A program made the translations under genes and the position numbers. The notes below the pieces were generated by a model that was not told the DNA's origin, did no database searches, and saw nothing but the letters and a program-made list of their open reading frames with translations. Below, piece by piece: positions 1 to 5,424 of a stretch of DNA of 8,757 nucleotides (the first letter of the stretch is position 1; every line of letters begins with the position of its first letter). The DNA lies in NCBI GenBank assembly GCA_013297575.1, contig JAAFHO010000202.1, positions 1-8,757 on the forward strand, in the 5' to 3' direction. The DNA is from Chitinophagales bacterium (GTDB taxonomy: Bacteria > Bacteroidota > Bacteroidia > Chitinophagales > Saprospiraceae).

Positions 1-234
1 GAATATCTTTGGTACAAAGCGAATGAAGCCGAATTGCTGCTTCAATATTACGGGCGTTATTTAGTCATCAAGGACGAGACTGTAATTGCGGATTATCCAT
101 TAAAAGCAACCGCTTGGCGGGCAACGATCCAAACGCGTGCTCCGGGTACCTTTATTATCCATCATTGCTTCCCTGAGTCAGAAAAAGGCATGCGGCGCTT
201 GACTAATCATCAATTGGTGGCTATCAGTGAATAA
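1..234 (+). CDS. DUF5678-like small protein, 3' part
   Basis: The frame is open from the first base and ends at TAA 232-234, so 77 C-terminal residues are visible and the start lies upstream of the window. The translation has an acidic helix-like stretch (NEAELLLQYY), then GRYLVIKDETVIADYP, then a TFIIHHCFPE strand. This matches my memory of DUF5678-type proteins of about 80-100 residues, in which a 'GKYhhhhxxxVhA' hairpin is followed by an amphipathic helix and a 'GTFhhxxC' strand. If so, only a few residues are missing. Function is unknown; no signal peptide or membrane segment is visible in this part. A TTG at 34 could act as a start, but coding-like sequence continues upstream of it (EYLWYKANEAE), so I favour a partial gene. 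The family assignment is from recall and is moderately confident; the reading frame itself is more secure. Confidence 0.6.
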   Translation, partial: EYLWYKANEAELLLQYYGRYLVIKDETVIADYPLKATAWRATIQTRAPGTFIIHHCFPESEKGMRRLTNHQLVAISE

Positions 235-276
235 GTCACCTCAATCATTTGCACTAACTGATATCTATGAATGGCT

Positions 277-380
277 GCCCTTCGGCTTCGCTCAGGGCGC
301 GTTGTGAACCTATTTGGTAACTTGGATTTGTGCTGTGCTGAAAATTACAGTTAAAATACACACCGTGTGCGTTATCTCCG
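277..380 (+). repeat. Dispersed intergenic repeat, copy 1
   Basis: This copy starts with GCCCTTCGGCTTCGCTCAGG and continues through GTGAACCTATT, GTGCTGTG, TGAAAATTACAGTTAAAA and GCGTTATCTC. The same landmarks recur in the same order at 508-604 with scattered substitutions and little change in length (98 against 97 bases from the shared CGGCTTCG). It has only one arm of the hairpin seen in copy 2. The CCCTTCGGCTTCGCTCAGGG core resembles a palindromic sequence I recall as widely scattered in bacterial genomes, but I could not search for it. Confidence 0.75.
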
Positions 381-484
381 TTGACCGGTAACGCCTAAAT
401 GATAACCCATATTTCTGATTATTGTAAGTAGAAAGCAGATATTTTGCCTAAACACTATCTATATGCAAGCGCTAAATTGAGATT

Positions 485-604
485 GCGCCCTGAGCGAAGC
501 CGAAGGGCGGCTTCGCTCAGGGCGCGTCGTGAACCTATTGGACAACTGAATCCGTGCTGTGTTGAAAATTACAGTTAAAACAAACAACTTTTGCGTTATC
601 TCGG
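485..604 (+). repeat. Dispersed intergenic repeat, copy 2, with 18-bp perfect hairpin
   Basis: Bases 485-502 (GCGCCCTGAGCGAAGCCG) are the exact reverse complement of 508-525, separated by a 5-nt loop (AAGGG), giving an 18-bp GC-rich stem. The right arm then runs into the ~80-bp tail shared with copy 1. The left arm extended to 508 is an exact 24-base reverse complement of 277-300. This looks like an inverted copy of the core joined to a direct copy of the whole unit. No U-tract follows the stem on either strand, so a simple intrinsic terminator is unlikely. Confidence 0.8.
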
Positions 605-650
605 AACGATATTTTTCACCCCACTTCCTTAATTATTTCACGATATACCC

Positions 651-658
651 GACCTTTG
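651..658 (+). promoter_or_regulatory. Possible -7 promoter element for the NUDIX gene
   Basis: GACCTTTG matches the Bacteroidota -7 consensus TAnnTTTG except for its first base and is followed by CCAA and the ATG at 663. The spacing equals that of better matches before other genes in the window. No clear -33 TTTG is visible. This is the weakest of the five. Confidence 0.4.
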
Positions 659-662
659 CCAA

Positions 663-1322
663 ATGGAAAAATGGATCAATGAAGTAGCCACTACCTTATC
701 AAAGCCACTGCCGGGCAAGGAGGCGCAATTCAAAATGGCCAGCATGAAGCGCATGGCGGAACTCGCCGATAAATTGGAAGTGCCGGAAAATCCGAGGGTA
801 GCCTCGGTTATGCTCCTATTATATAAGGATAATGACACAGCCCACTGGCGCACGGTTTTGATCCAGCGCTCTCAAAACCCGAATGATCGGCACAGCGGTC
901 AGGTGAGTTTTCCGGGCGGTAGCTGGGAGCCGTCGGATGGATCATTGGAGGCGGTGGCCTTGCGGGAAGCACACGAGGAAGTGGGGGTTTCGCCCTTGCA
1001 GGTAAAAGTATTGGGCCGTTTGACGGAATTGTATATTCCAGTGAGCAATTTTTTGGTGCATCCTTTTGTGGGTTTTATCCACGGCACACCACAGTTTAAG
1101 CCCCAAATTGGCGAAGTAGCGCATATTTTAACGCCTTCGGTATCGCTTTTTTACGAACCAGCCTTCCAAAAAACCACCGACCTCACCATTGGTACTGGTC
1201 TCACCCTCCGCGATGTGCCGTACTACGATGTGGAAGAACGGATCGTGTGGGGCGCAACAGCCATGATTATGAGTGAGTTTACTTCAGCTGTAGGTGGGCA
1301 CTTATTTGATAATACACTTTAA
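663..1322 (+). CDS. NUDIX hydrolase, CoA-pyrophosphatase (NudL/UPF0035) type
   Basis: A 219-residue cytoplasmic protein, predicted to hydrolyse CoA or CoA thioesters to 3',5'-ADP and 4'-phosphopantetheine, or a related nucleotide diphosphate. The diagnostic stretch is HSGQVSFPGG (77-86), the end of the NuCoA signature, running into the Nudix box G86 to V109 with the metal-binding core REAHEEVGV (101-109). The box follows the NudL variant, with D92 where the classic box has E and eight residues before RE. TELYIPVSNFLVHPFVGF (121-138) fits the conserved segment after the Nudix box in CoA pyrophosphatases. The early part of the NuCoA motif (around QRSQNPNDR) departs from the strict PROSITE spacing as I remember it, so substrate is less sure than family. 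Length is normal. The ATG at 663 sits 4 nt after a possible -7 box and there is no ribosome-binding sequence. It is flanked by repeat-rich spacers and is probably monocistronic. Confidence 0.88.
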   Translation: MEKWINEVATTLSKPLPGKEAQFKMASMKRMAELADKLEVPENPRVASVMLLLYKDNDTAHWRTVLIQRSQNPNDRHSGQVSFPGGSWEPSDGSLEAVALREAHEEVGVSPLQVKVLGRLTELYIPVSNFLVHPFVGFIHGTPQFKPQIGEVAHILTPSVSLFYEPAFQKTTDLTIGTGLTLRDVPYYDVEERIVWGATAMIMSEFTSAVGGHLFDNTL

Positions 1323-1801
1323 CATTTAAAATTAAACATTGAGCATTTAACATTAAAAAAATAAATATTTAATTATTTGGACACAATTAATTATCATTTT
1401 GAACTTTGGTCTTTTCCGCCTATGCTGCTACCATTTCGCTAAACTGACGATATTAGACTCGAAGTCATGCCGACAATTGGTTCATTATCAATTGTTTGTC
1501 TTTGATTAAGATACTTAAGTTTGCATGGTATTGGATTTAGTATATTGTCGGGGCGATACCCCCTCCCCGACAATTTTGCACTATCTCTTTAGCACTTTTA
1601 AAAGTCCGTTGAGGAGTAATGTAGTGCCTCATTGAGAGAAAATGAAGTGTTTTATATTGGGCTAAAAATCAGTTTTAAATTGTCGGGTTGACAAAAAAAG
1701 TCGCCCCGACAATAGGCCAATTTCAGTTATGGGACACTTGGGATTACTGAATAAAATTAAATTTTAAATTTTAGGTGCTGAACGCTCTATACATATAACT
1801 T
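1323..1801. other. AT-rich spacer containing a MITE-like element
   Basis: No gene is supported in these 479 bp. Bases 1321-1375 are a low-complexity AT stretch with repeated AACATT/CATTTAA words. An extra CCGACAAT lies at 1470-1477, inside a 7-bp inverted pair ACAATTG (1473-1479) / CAATTGT (1489-1495). The structured element at 1543-1714 is listed separately. Bases 1715-1801 lead to the thioredoxin gene; I found no good TAnnTTTG box there, only TAAATTTT at 1765-1772, which I do not call. Confidence 0.7.
1543..1714. mobile_element. MITE-like non-autonomous element with 14-bp inverted ends
   Basis: The two ends are exact reverse complements over 14 bases: TATTGTCGGGGCGA (1543-1556) and TCGCCCCGACAATA (1701-1714). 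Read with TA (1543-1544 and 1713-1714) as target duplications, the core is 168 bp with 12-bp inverted repeats starting TTGTCGGGG, the layout expected for an IS630/Tc1-mariner-type MITE. Each end also carries an inner inverted copy: CCCCGACAAT at 1565-1574 and ATTGTCGGG at 1679-1687. Each end can therefore fold alone, with a 10-bp stem and 11-nt loop on the left, and on the right a 9-bp stem that continues through a mismatch into TGAC/GTCG around an A7 loop. A 12-bp palindrome ACTTTTAAAAGT lies at 1594-1605. There is no coding capacity. The inverted ends are seen; the mobile origin is inferred, and a pair of regulatory or terminator hairpins is the main alternative. Confidence 0.5.
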
Positions 1802-3244
1802 ATGCTACCCACTACTTTTAGGTTTTTTTTACTCCTGCTTTGCACCGCCGCTACCAGCACATTGGTCGGCAATGCGATCGTGCGCGGTCGCATGAAAAAC
1901 GCCAATATCGGCGACCGTATCGAACTGTACGTCCCACATTATTACCTCGATAACGATGCCAATAGCTACAAAGTGCAATTGGATGGTCAGTTGGAATTTC
2001 AGATTGATGCTTATATAACAGAGCCACAATTGGTGTTTTTGGTCTTTGGACAAGACCAATTACCTATTTTTTTGGATCCGAGCGATACCTTACTCATCAA
2101 AGCGGATATGTTTCAGTTTCCTGTGATGGTGGAATTTGGTGGAAAAGCGGCTGCTAACAACAAATTACTCAGTGCTTATGCCAAAACCCAACTCACCGAT
2201 TATAACGAGTTCAATAATGTGCGTTTTAAAATCGGGCAATGGTGGTTTTCGCTCGAATCATCGGTGAATGAGCAGATGCTGGCGCTGCCTCGCCCGGAAT
2301 TTATTGCTTGGGCCAATGAAAAACAAAAAGAGTCTTTTGCGGTATATGATCGGTTTATGGAAGCGCAATCGGATGTGCTTTCGCTAAGTTTTCGCGAATG
2401 GATCGAGTCCGAAATCATTTTTACTCGTGCGTACCATTTACTGATGTATGGAGCGGTGTATAAAAACCGCTACCAAATCGAGGACGAATATTTTGATTTT
2501 CTCCAAGAAATACCAATGGTTGTGAGTGCCATCGGTAGTGATGCGTATCGGCAATATTTGCAGGTGTATATGGCGCGCCAACAAGTAAAAAGCGGCTTGG
2601 AAGATCGTTTTTTCAGAGGGCAATACGATTTTTCGGGTACACTATTGGAAGGGAAGTCTTTGGCATATTTCCGTTCAGAAATCATTAAAATGGCGTTTTC
2701 GTCGGATCATTTTCAGGAAATATTGCCTTCGTACAACGACTTTTTAAGACACAATACGCACCCAGAATACGAACCCAAAATCACGGCTTTGTACGAACGT
2801 ACTTCGCGGTTTGCGCCCGGTATGGCGGCACCGTCTTTTGGAGGAAAAGATTATTATACAGCGAGTAATTTTACGAATACAAGTTTGTCGGGAAAGGTCA
2901 TTTACCTCAATTTTTGGGCCACTTGGTGTGGCGCATGTGTCAAAAAAATGGATTTTTTTAACGCTTTTTCGCCCGAACTGGCCGCAGCAGGCGTGGTAAT
3001 TGTCAATATTTCTATCGACGAGAACGAAACCAATTGGAGCGATGCGCTGGTTGCCAACCGAATGGCGGGTTATCATTTATTGGCAAAATCGTACCCCGAG
3101 CAGGCGATGGCGGCTACTTTTGGGGTGCAGGCAGTGCCGCAATATTTTATCATCGGGGCGAATGGTGCGATCGCGCAAAAGCCCTATTCCAATCAGCCCA
3201 ACGATATTTTGAATCGGTTGATTGAAGTTGCGAAGGGCAAGTAA
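1802..3244 (+). CDS. Secreted TlpA-family thioredoxin with DUF4369-like N-terminal domain
   Basis: A 480-residue exported protein. Residues 1-25 form a signal peptide (R7 followed by FFLLLL, likely type I cleavage near GNA|IV); C14 follows LLL and does not make a proper lipobox. Residues ~25-110 are a beta-rich domain resembling DUF4369 (VRGRMKNANIGDRIELYVP, later LPIFLDPSDTLLIKAD). Residues ~115-330 are mainly helical and unassigned. From ~335 comes a TlpA/ResA-like thioredoxin fold: LNFWATWCGAC with the redox pair C376 and C379, then VIVNISIDEN, and the cis-proline loop AVPQYFII with P446. Members of this group act in the periplasm in thiol-disulfide exchange, for example keeping haem-binding or other cysteines reduced; the client here is unknown. 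The gene ends 32 bp before the next gene, which has its own promoter, so co-transcription is optional. The start ATG is the first in frame that gives a complete signal peptide. Family confidence is high and specific role low. Confidence 0.88.
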   Translation: MLPTTFRFFLLLLCTAATSTLVGNAIVRGRMKNANIGDRIELYVPHYYLDNDANSYKVQLDGQLEFQIDAYITEPQLVFLVFGQDQLPIFLDPSDTLLIKADMFQFPVMVEFGGKAAANNKLLSAYAKTQLTDYNEFNNVRFKIGQWWFSLESSVNEQMLALPRPEFIAWANEKQKESFAVYDRFMEAQSDVLSLSFREWIESEIIFTRAYHLLMYGAVYKNRYQIEDEYFDFLQEIPMVVSAIGSDAYRQYLQVYMARQQVKSGLEDRFFRGQYDFSGTLLEGKSLAYFRSEIIKMAFSSDHFQEILPSYNDFLRHNTHPEYEPKITALYERTSRFAPGMAAPSFGGKDYYTASNFTNTSLSGKVIYLNFWATWCGACVKKMDFFNAFSPELAAAGVVIVNISIDENETNWSDALVANRMAGYHLLAKSYPEQAMAATFGVQAVPQYFIIGANGAIAQKPYSNQPNDILNRLIEVAKGK

Positions 3245-3261
3245 AATAAAATAAAATTTGC

Positions 3262-3269
3262 TACCTTTG
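3262..3269 (+). promoter_or_regulatory. -7 promoter element, TACCTTTG
   Basis: An exact TAnnTTTG match that ends 7 nt before the ATG at 3277. Since transcription normally starts a few bases after this box, the mRNA would have almost no leader. A TTTG lies at 3257-3260, too close to be the -33 element; no convincing -33 is visible. Confidence 0.6.
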
Positions 3270-3276
3270 CGTCAGA

Positions 3277-4500
3277 ATGACACCACCACAAATTAAAATT
3301 GGAATTATCCGCGAAGGAAAGATTCCTACAGATGCCCGTGTACCGCTAACGCCCTTGCAATGCCGGCAAATTATTACCCATTATCCCAACGTCTCCATAG
3401 CCGTTCAGCCGTCTCCTATCCGCTGTTTTAAGGATGCGGAGTACGTGGAACAAGGTATTCCATTACAAGAGGATTTAAATGATTGTGAAGTTTTACTCGG
3501 CGTAAAAGAGGTGCCCATCGACCATTTGTTGGCCGAAAAAACGTATCTGTTCTTTTCTCATACCATTAAAAAGCAGCCTTACAACCTAAAATTGCTAAAA
3601 ACTGTGCTGGAACGCAAGATTCGGTTGATCGACTACGAGGTGATTACCGACGAACGCGGTGTGCGGTTGATTGCCTTTGGTTATTACGCAGGGGTGGTAG
3701 GCGCGCACAATGGCGTGTGGGCTTACGGGAATCGGACGGGAGCGTTCGCGCTGGCGCGCATGAACACGTTCCACGATTACGAGGAGGTAAAGGAGGCCTA
3801 TAAACAGGTGCAATTTCCGCCGTTTAAAATCGTTGTGACGGGCGGTGGTCGCGTGGCCAATGGTGCGATCCAAACCTTAAAGGATATGGGTTTTACAGCG
3901 GTAGAACCATCTATTTTTCTTACACAATCTTTTGATTATCCGGTATTTACGCAATTGCATGCTTGCGATTATGCGGTACATAAGGAACACCGCAATTTTG
4001 ATAAAAAGGATTTTTACGCCAATGGAAGCGACTACGAATCCGTATTTGCGCCCTATACCCAAGTGGCGGATATTTTCCTAAATTGTATTTATTACGATAA
4101 AAAAGCACCTGCATTTTTCACCGTTGAAGCCATGATGCACCCCGATTTCAGGATAAAAACCATTGCCGATATTACTTGCGATATTATGCCCGGTGCGTCG
4201 GTGCCTTCTACGATTCGGCCAAGTGTGATTGCTGATCCGTTGTATGGATTTGACCCCAAAACCAACCAAGAATGCGCTTTGTACCAAAAGCATACAATTG
4301 ATGTAATGGCAATAGATAACTTGCCATCCGAATTGCCGCGTGACGCATCTGATTTCTTTGGCAAACAATTGATTGACAATGTATTACCTGAACTTATCAA
4401 AGGGCGTAATAGCGCTGCGATGATGAGAGGGATGGTGGCGGAGAACGGAGAATTGGGGCCTTGTTTTGGGTATTTGGCGGATTGGGTAGCGGGTAGTTAG
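3277..4500 (+). CDS. NAD(P)-dependent dehydrogenase, lysine-ketoglutarate reductase/saccharopine dehydrogenase (LYS1-like) family
   Basis: A 407-residue cytoplasmic enzyme of the alanine dehydrogenase/PNT-saccharopine dehydrogenase fold. The N-terminal substrate domain has IGIIREGKIPTDARVPLTP (8-26, with R21), GVKEVP with K77, and FFSHTIKKQ with H95; these align with the catalytic Lys-His pair of yeast Lys1 and of alanine dehydrogenases. IDYEVITDERGVRLIAFGYY follows, as in Lys1/LKR proteins. The nucleotide-binding Rossmann loop is TGGGRVANGA (188-197). ADITCDIMPGASVPSTIRPS and DNLPSELPRDASDFFG (from 347) match the C-terminal part of the LKR half of animal and plant AASS/LKR-SDH. Lysine-2-oxoglutarate/saccharopine chemistry is therefore the likeliest reaction, but bacterial relatives are often annotated only as NAD(P)-dependent oxidoreductase. 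No companion saccharopine reductase (LYS9-like) gene is in the window. The next gene starts 24 bp after the stop, suggesting an operon with the lipoprotein. Confidence 0.82.
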   Translation: MTPPQIKIGIIREGKIPTDARVPLTPLQCRQIITHYPNVSIAVQPSPIRCFKDAEYVEQGIPLQEDLNDCEVLLGVKEVPIDHLLAEKTYLFFSHTIKKQPYNLKLLKTVLERKIRLIDYEVITDERGVRLIAFGYYAGVVGAHNGVWAYGNRTGAFALARMNTFHDYEEVKEAYKQVQFPPFKIVVTGGGRVANGAIQTLKDMGFTAVEPSIFLTQSFDYPVFTQLHACDYAVHKEHRNFDKKDFYANGSDYESVFAPYTQVADIFLNCIYYDKKAPAFFTVEAMMHPDFRIKTIADITCDIMPGASVPSTIRPSVIADPLYGFDPKTNQECALYQKHTIDVMAIDNLPSELPRDASDFFGKQLIDNVLPELIKGRNSAAMMRGMVAENGELGPCFGYLADWVAGS

Positions 4501-4524
4501 TTTTAAATTAACCATCAGAATATT

Positions 4525-5013
4525 ATGAAATACAACATTTTATATTACTTAATTTTCTTGTCAATATTGCTCTCTTGTAAAAAAGACAAAGTAGAAGTGA
4601 GTGGTACTGCCTCGGCTATTTTTGAGGGGCGGCGTATTGACTTTGTTCCAGAAGTATCTACACAAAATGGGTTAATTTCAATAACATTGTTTTGGTATAA
4701 ACCAAATAATTTGAAAGGTGTAGAAATCTGGATCAATACGATGCCATTTAAAGTCGGATCAAACACCATATATCCTATTGACACAAAAAACCCAAATTCG
4801 ATTCTTTTTACATTAGATGATGACCTGAGTTTGGATGATTACCCACTATTAGACGGTACCGTTTTAATTGATAAAATTGATCAGAAAAATAAAATTGTGT
4901 CCGGCACATTTGACCTTACTTTTGTGATTGACACTTCTTACAAACAAAAGCAAGATGTGTATCCTGATACGATTCGTCTTATAAATGGTGTTTTTGAATC
5001 GCGATTTAAATAG
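4525..5013 (+). CDS. Small Bacteroidota lipoprotein of unknown function
   Basis: A 162-residue predicted lipoprotein. The signal is short and hydrophobic (MKYNILYYLIFLSILLS) and ends in a lipobox LLSC, with C18 as the lipidated cysteine followed by KKDK. The mature part alternates short beta-strand-like segments (ASAIFEGRRIDFVPE, LISITLFWYK, GVEIWINTMPF) and ends with KIVSGTFDLTFVID and INGVFESRF. The 'VSGTFxFxF ... I.NGxF' ending recalls small beta-sandwich lipoproteins common in Bacteroidota such as the DUF6252-like group, but this is recall only. By hand count over several lines its GC is roughly 35%, clearly below its neighbours at about 45-50%, which may mean recent acquisition or relaxed constraint. 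It follows the dehydrogenase gene by 24 bp without a visible promoter and is convergent with guaA across a hairpin-rich spacer. Confidence 0.8.
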   Translation: MKYNILYYLIFLSILLSCKKDKVEVSGTASAIFEGRRIDFVPEVSTQNGLISITLFWYKPNNLKGVEIWINTMPFKVGSNTIYPIDTKNPNSILFTLDDDLSLDDYPLLDGTVLIDKIDQKNKIVSGTFDLTFVIDTSYKQKQDVYPDTIRLINGVFESRFK

Positions 5014-5424
5014 TAAAGGTGGGTGGTTTCGTTTTTAGGTTTTTGTAGCGATAAATGATTGATTTTGTTCTAATTGTCAGGGTGACTGAAAAAATCTAAT
5101 GTCGTCAATTTATCAGCAAACCAACCACGAAGTGGTTAAACATGAATAGCCCCGAATGCAATTCGGGGGATTATGGGGGCATTTTAACAACCACGGAGTG
5201 GTTAAACATCAACGTATTAAGTTAAGTGCGTTTCATTACGTTCAACCCATTCAGGGTTGTTACACATACGAATGCCCCATTTTTCCCAGAATTTCATTCA
5301 GGGCTATTTACGTTTGACCCCTAATCGGGGTCAGAATGCGCCTAAATTGATAGCATTGTACAGGAAACCTGCCCCGAAAATATCAGATTCTGTTTTTAAT
5401 ACTTATCTAAGTTTCTTGAGAGCG
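5014..5424. other. Convergent spacer with hairpin array
   Basis: This 411-bp stretch lies between the 3' ends of the lipoprotein gene and guaA. Its centre, 5121-5333, is the mirror pair of three-hairpin units listed separately. Bases 5014-5120 and 5334-5424 are AT-rich, with no gene and no strong stem followed by a T-run. A plus-strand open frame from 5257 overlaps both the hairpins and the guaA 3' end and is not a gene. The hairpins probably also mark or assist transcription end for both convergent genes. Confidence 0.7.
5121..5333. repeat. Mirror pair of three-hairpin REP-like units
   Basis: Six small hairpins form two related units in opposite orientation. Left unit: AACCAC/GTGGTT (5123-5137), CCCCGAAT/ATTCGGGG (5150-5168), AACCAC/GTGGTT (5189-5203). 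Right unit: CAACCC/GGGTTG (5243-5259), CCCaGAAT/ATTCaGGG (5285-5303, one A-A mismatch), TGACCCC/GGGGTCA (5315-5333). Linkers are conserved too: TTAAACATGAATAG (5136-5149) is 11 of 14 identical to the reverse complement of 5304-5317, and GGGGCATT (5176-5183) is the reverse complement of AATGCCCC (5271-5278). The centre 5204-5242 is unstructured. The layout resembles REP/BIME-type palindromes moved by IS200-like RAYT transposases, and similar CAACC-loop-GGTTG hairpin strings are familiar to me from Bacteroidota genomes. No transposase is in the window. The hairpins are seen; the mechanism is inferred. Confidence 0.7.

Larger units (their letters stand above)
235..662. other. Repeat-rich intergenic spacer
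   Basis: This 428-bp spacer has no convincing gene. It holds two diverged direct copies of a ~98-bp sequence (283-380 and 508-604), a 24-base inverted match between 277-300 and 485-508, and a perfect 18-bp hairpin at 485-525. A further bulged hairpin pairs GCGTTA (369-374) with TAACGC (389-394) and CCG (378-380) with CGG (386-388); it overlaps the end of the first copy and is not kept in the second. The stretch 395-484 is AT-rich and shows nothing I recognise. Confidence 0.7.

Noticed and set aside
1369..1390. TTAATT/AATTAA inverted pair after the NUDIX gene
   Set aside because: AT-only 6-bp arms in a low-complexity AT tract; not distinguishable from chance.
2744..3076. Minus-strand open frame (110 codons)
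   Set aside because: It is antisense to the thioredoxin domain with its CGAC motif; a shadow of the real gene.
4078..4400. Two overlapping minus-strand open frames of 96 and 102 codons
   Set aside because: Both are antisense to the conserved C-terminal part of the LKR-like dehydrogenase.
5076..5086. GTCA-GGG-TGAC hairpin after the lipoprotein gene
   Set aside because: Only a 4-bp stem with a 3-nt loop; expected by chance despite the A-run after it.
5121..5333. CRISPR array
   Set aside because: The repeated motifs are short palindromes in mirror orientation with conserved linkers, not identical direct repeats with unique spacers, and no cas gene is nearby.
5361..5371. CAGG-AAA-CCTG as a guaA terminator
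   Set aside because: A 4-bp stem without a following T-run on the minus strand is too weak to call.
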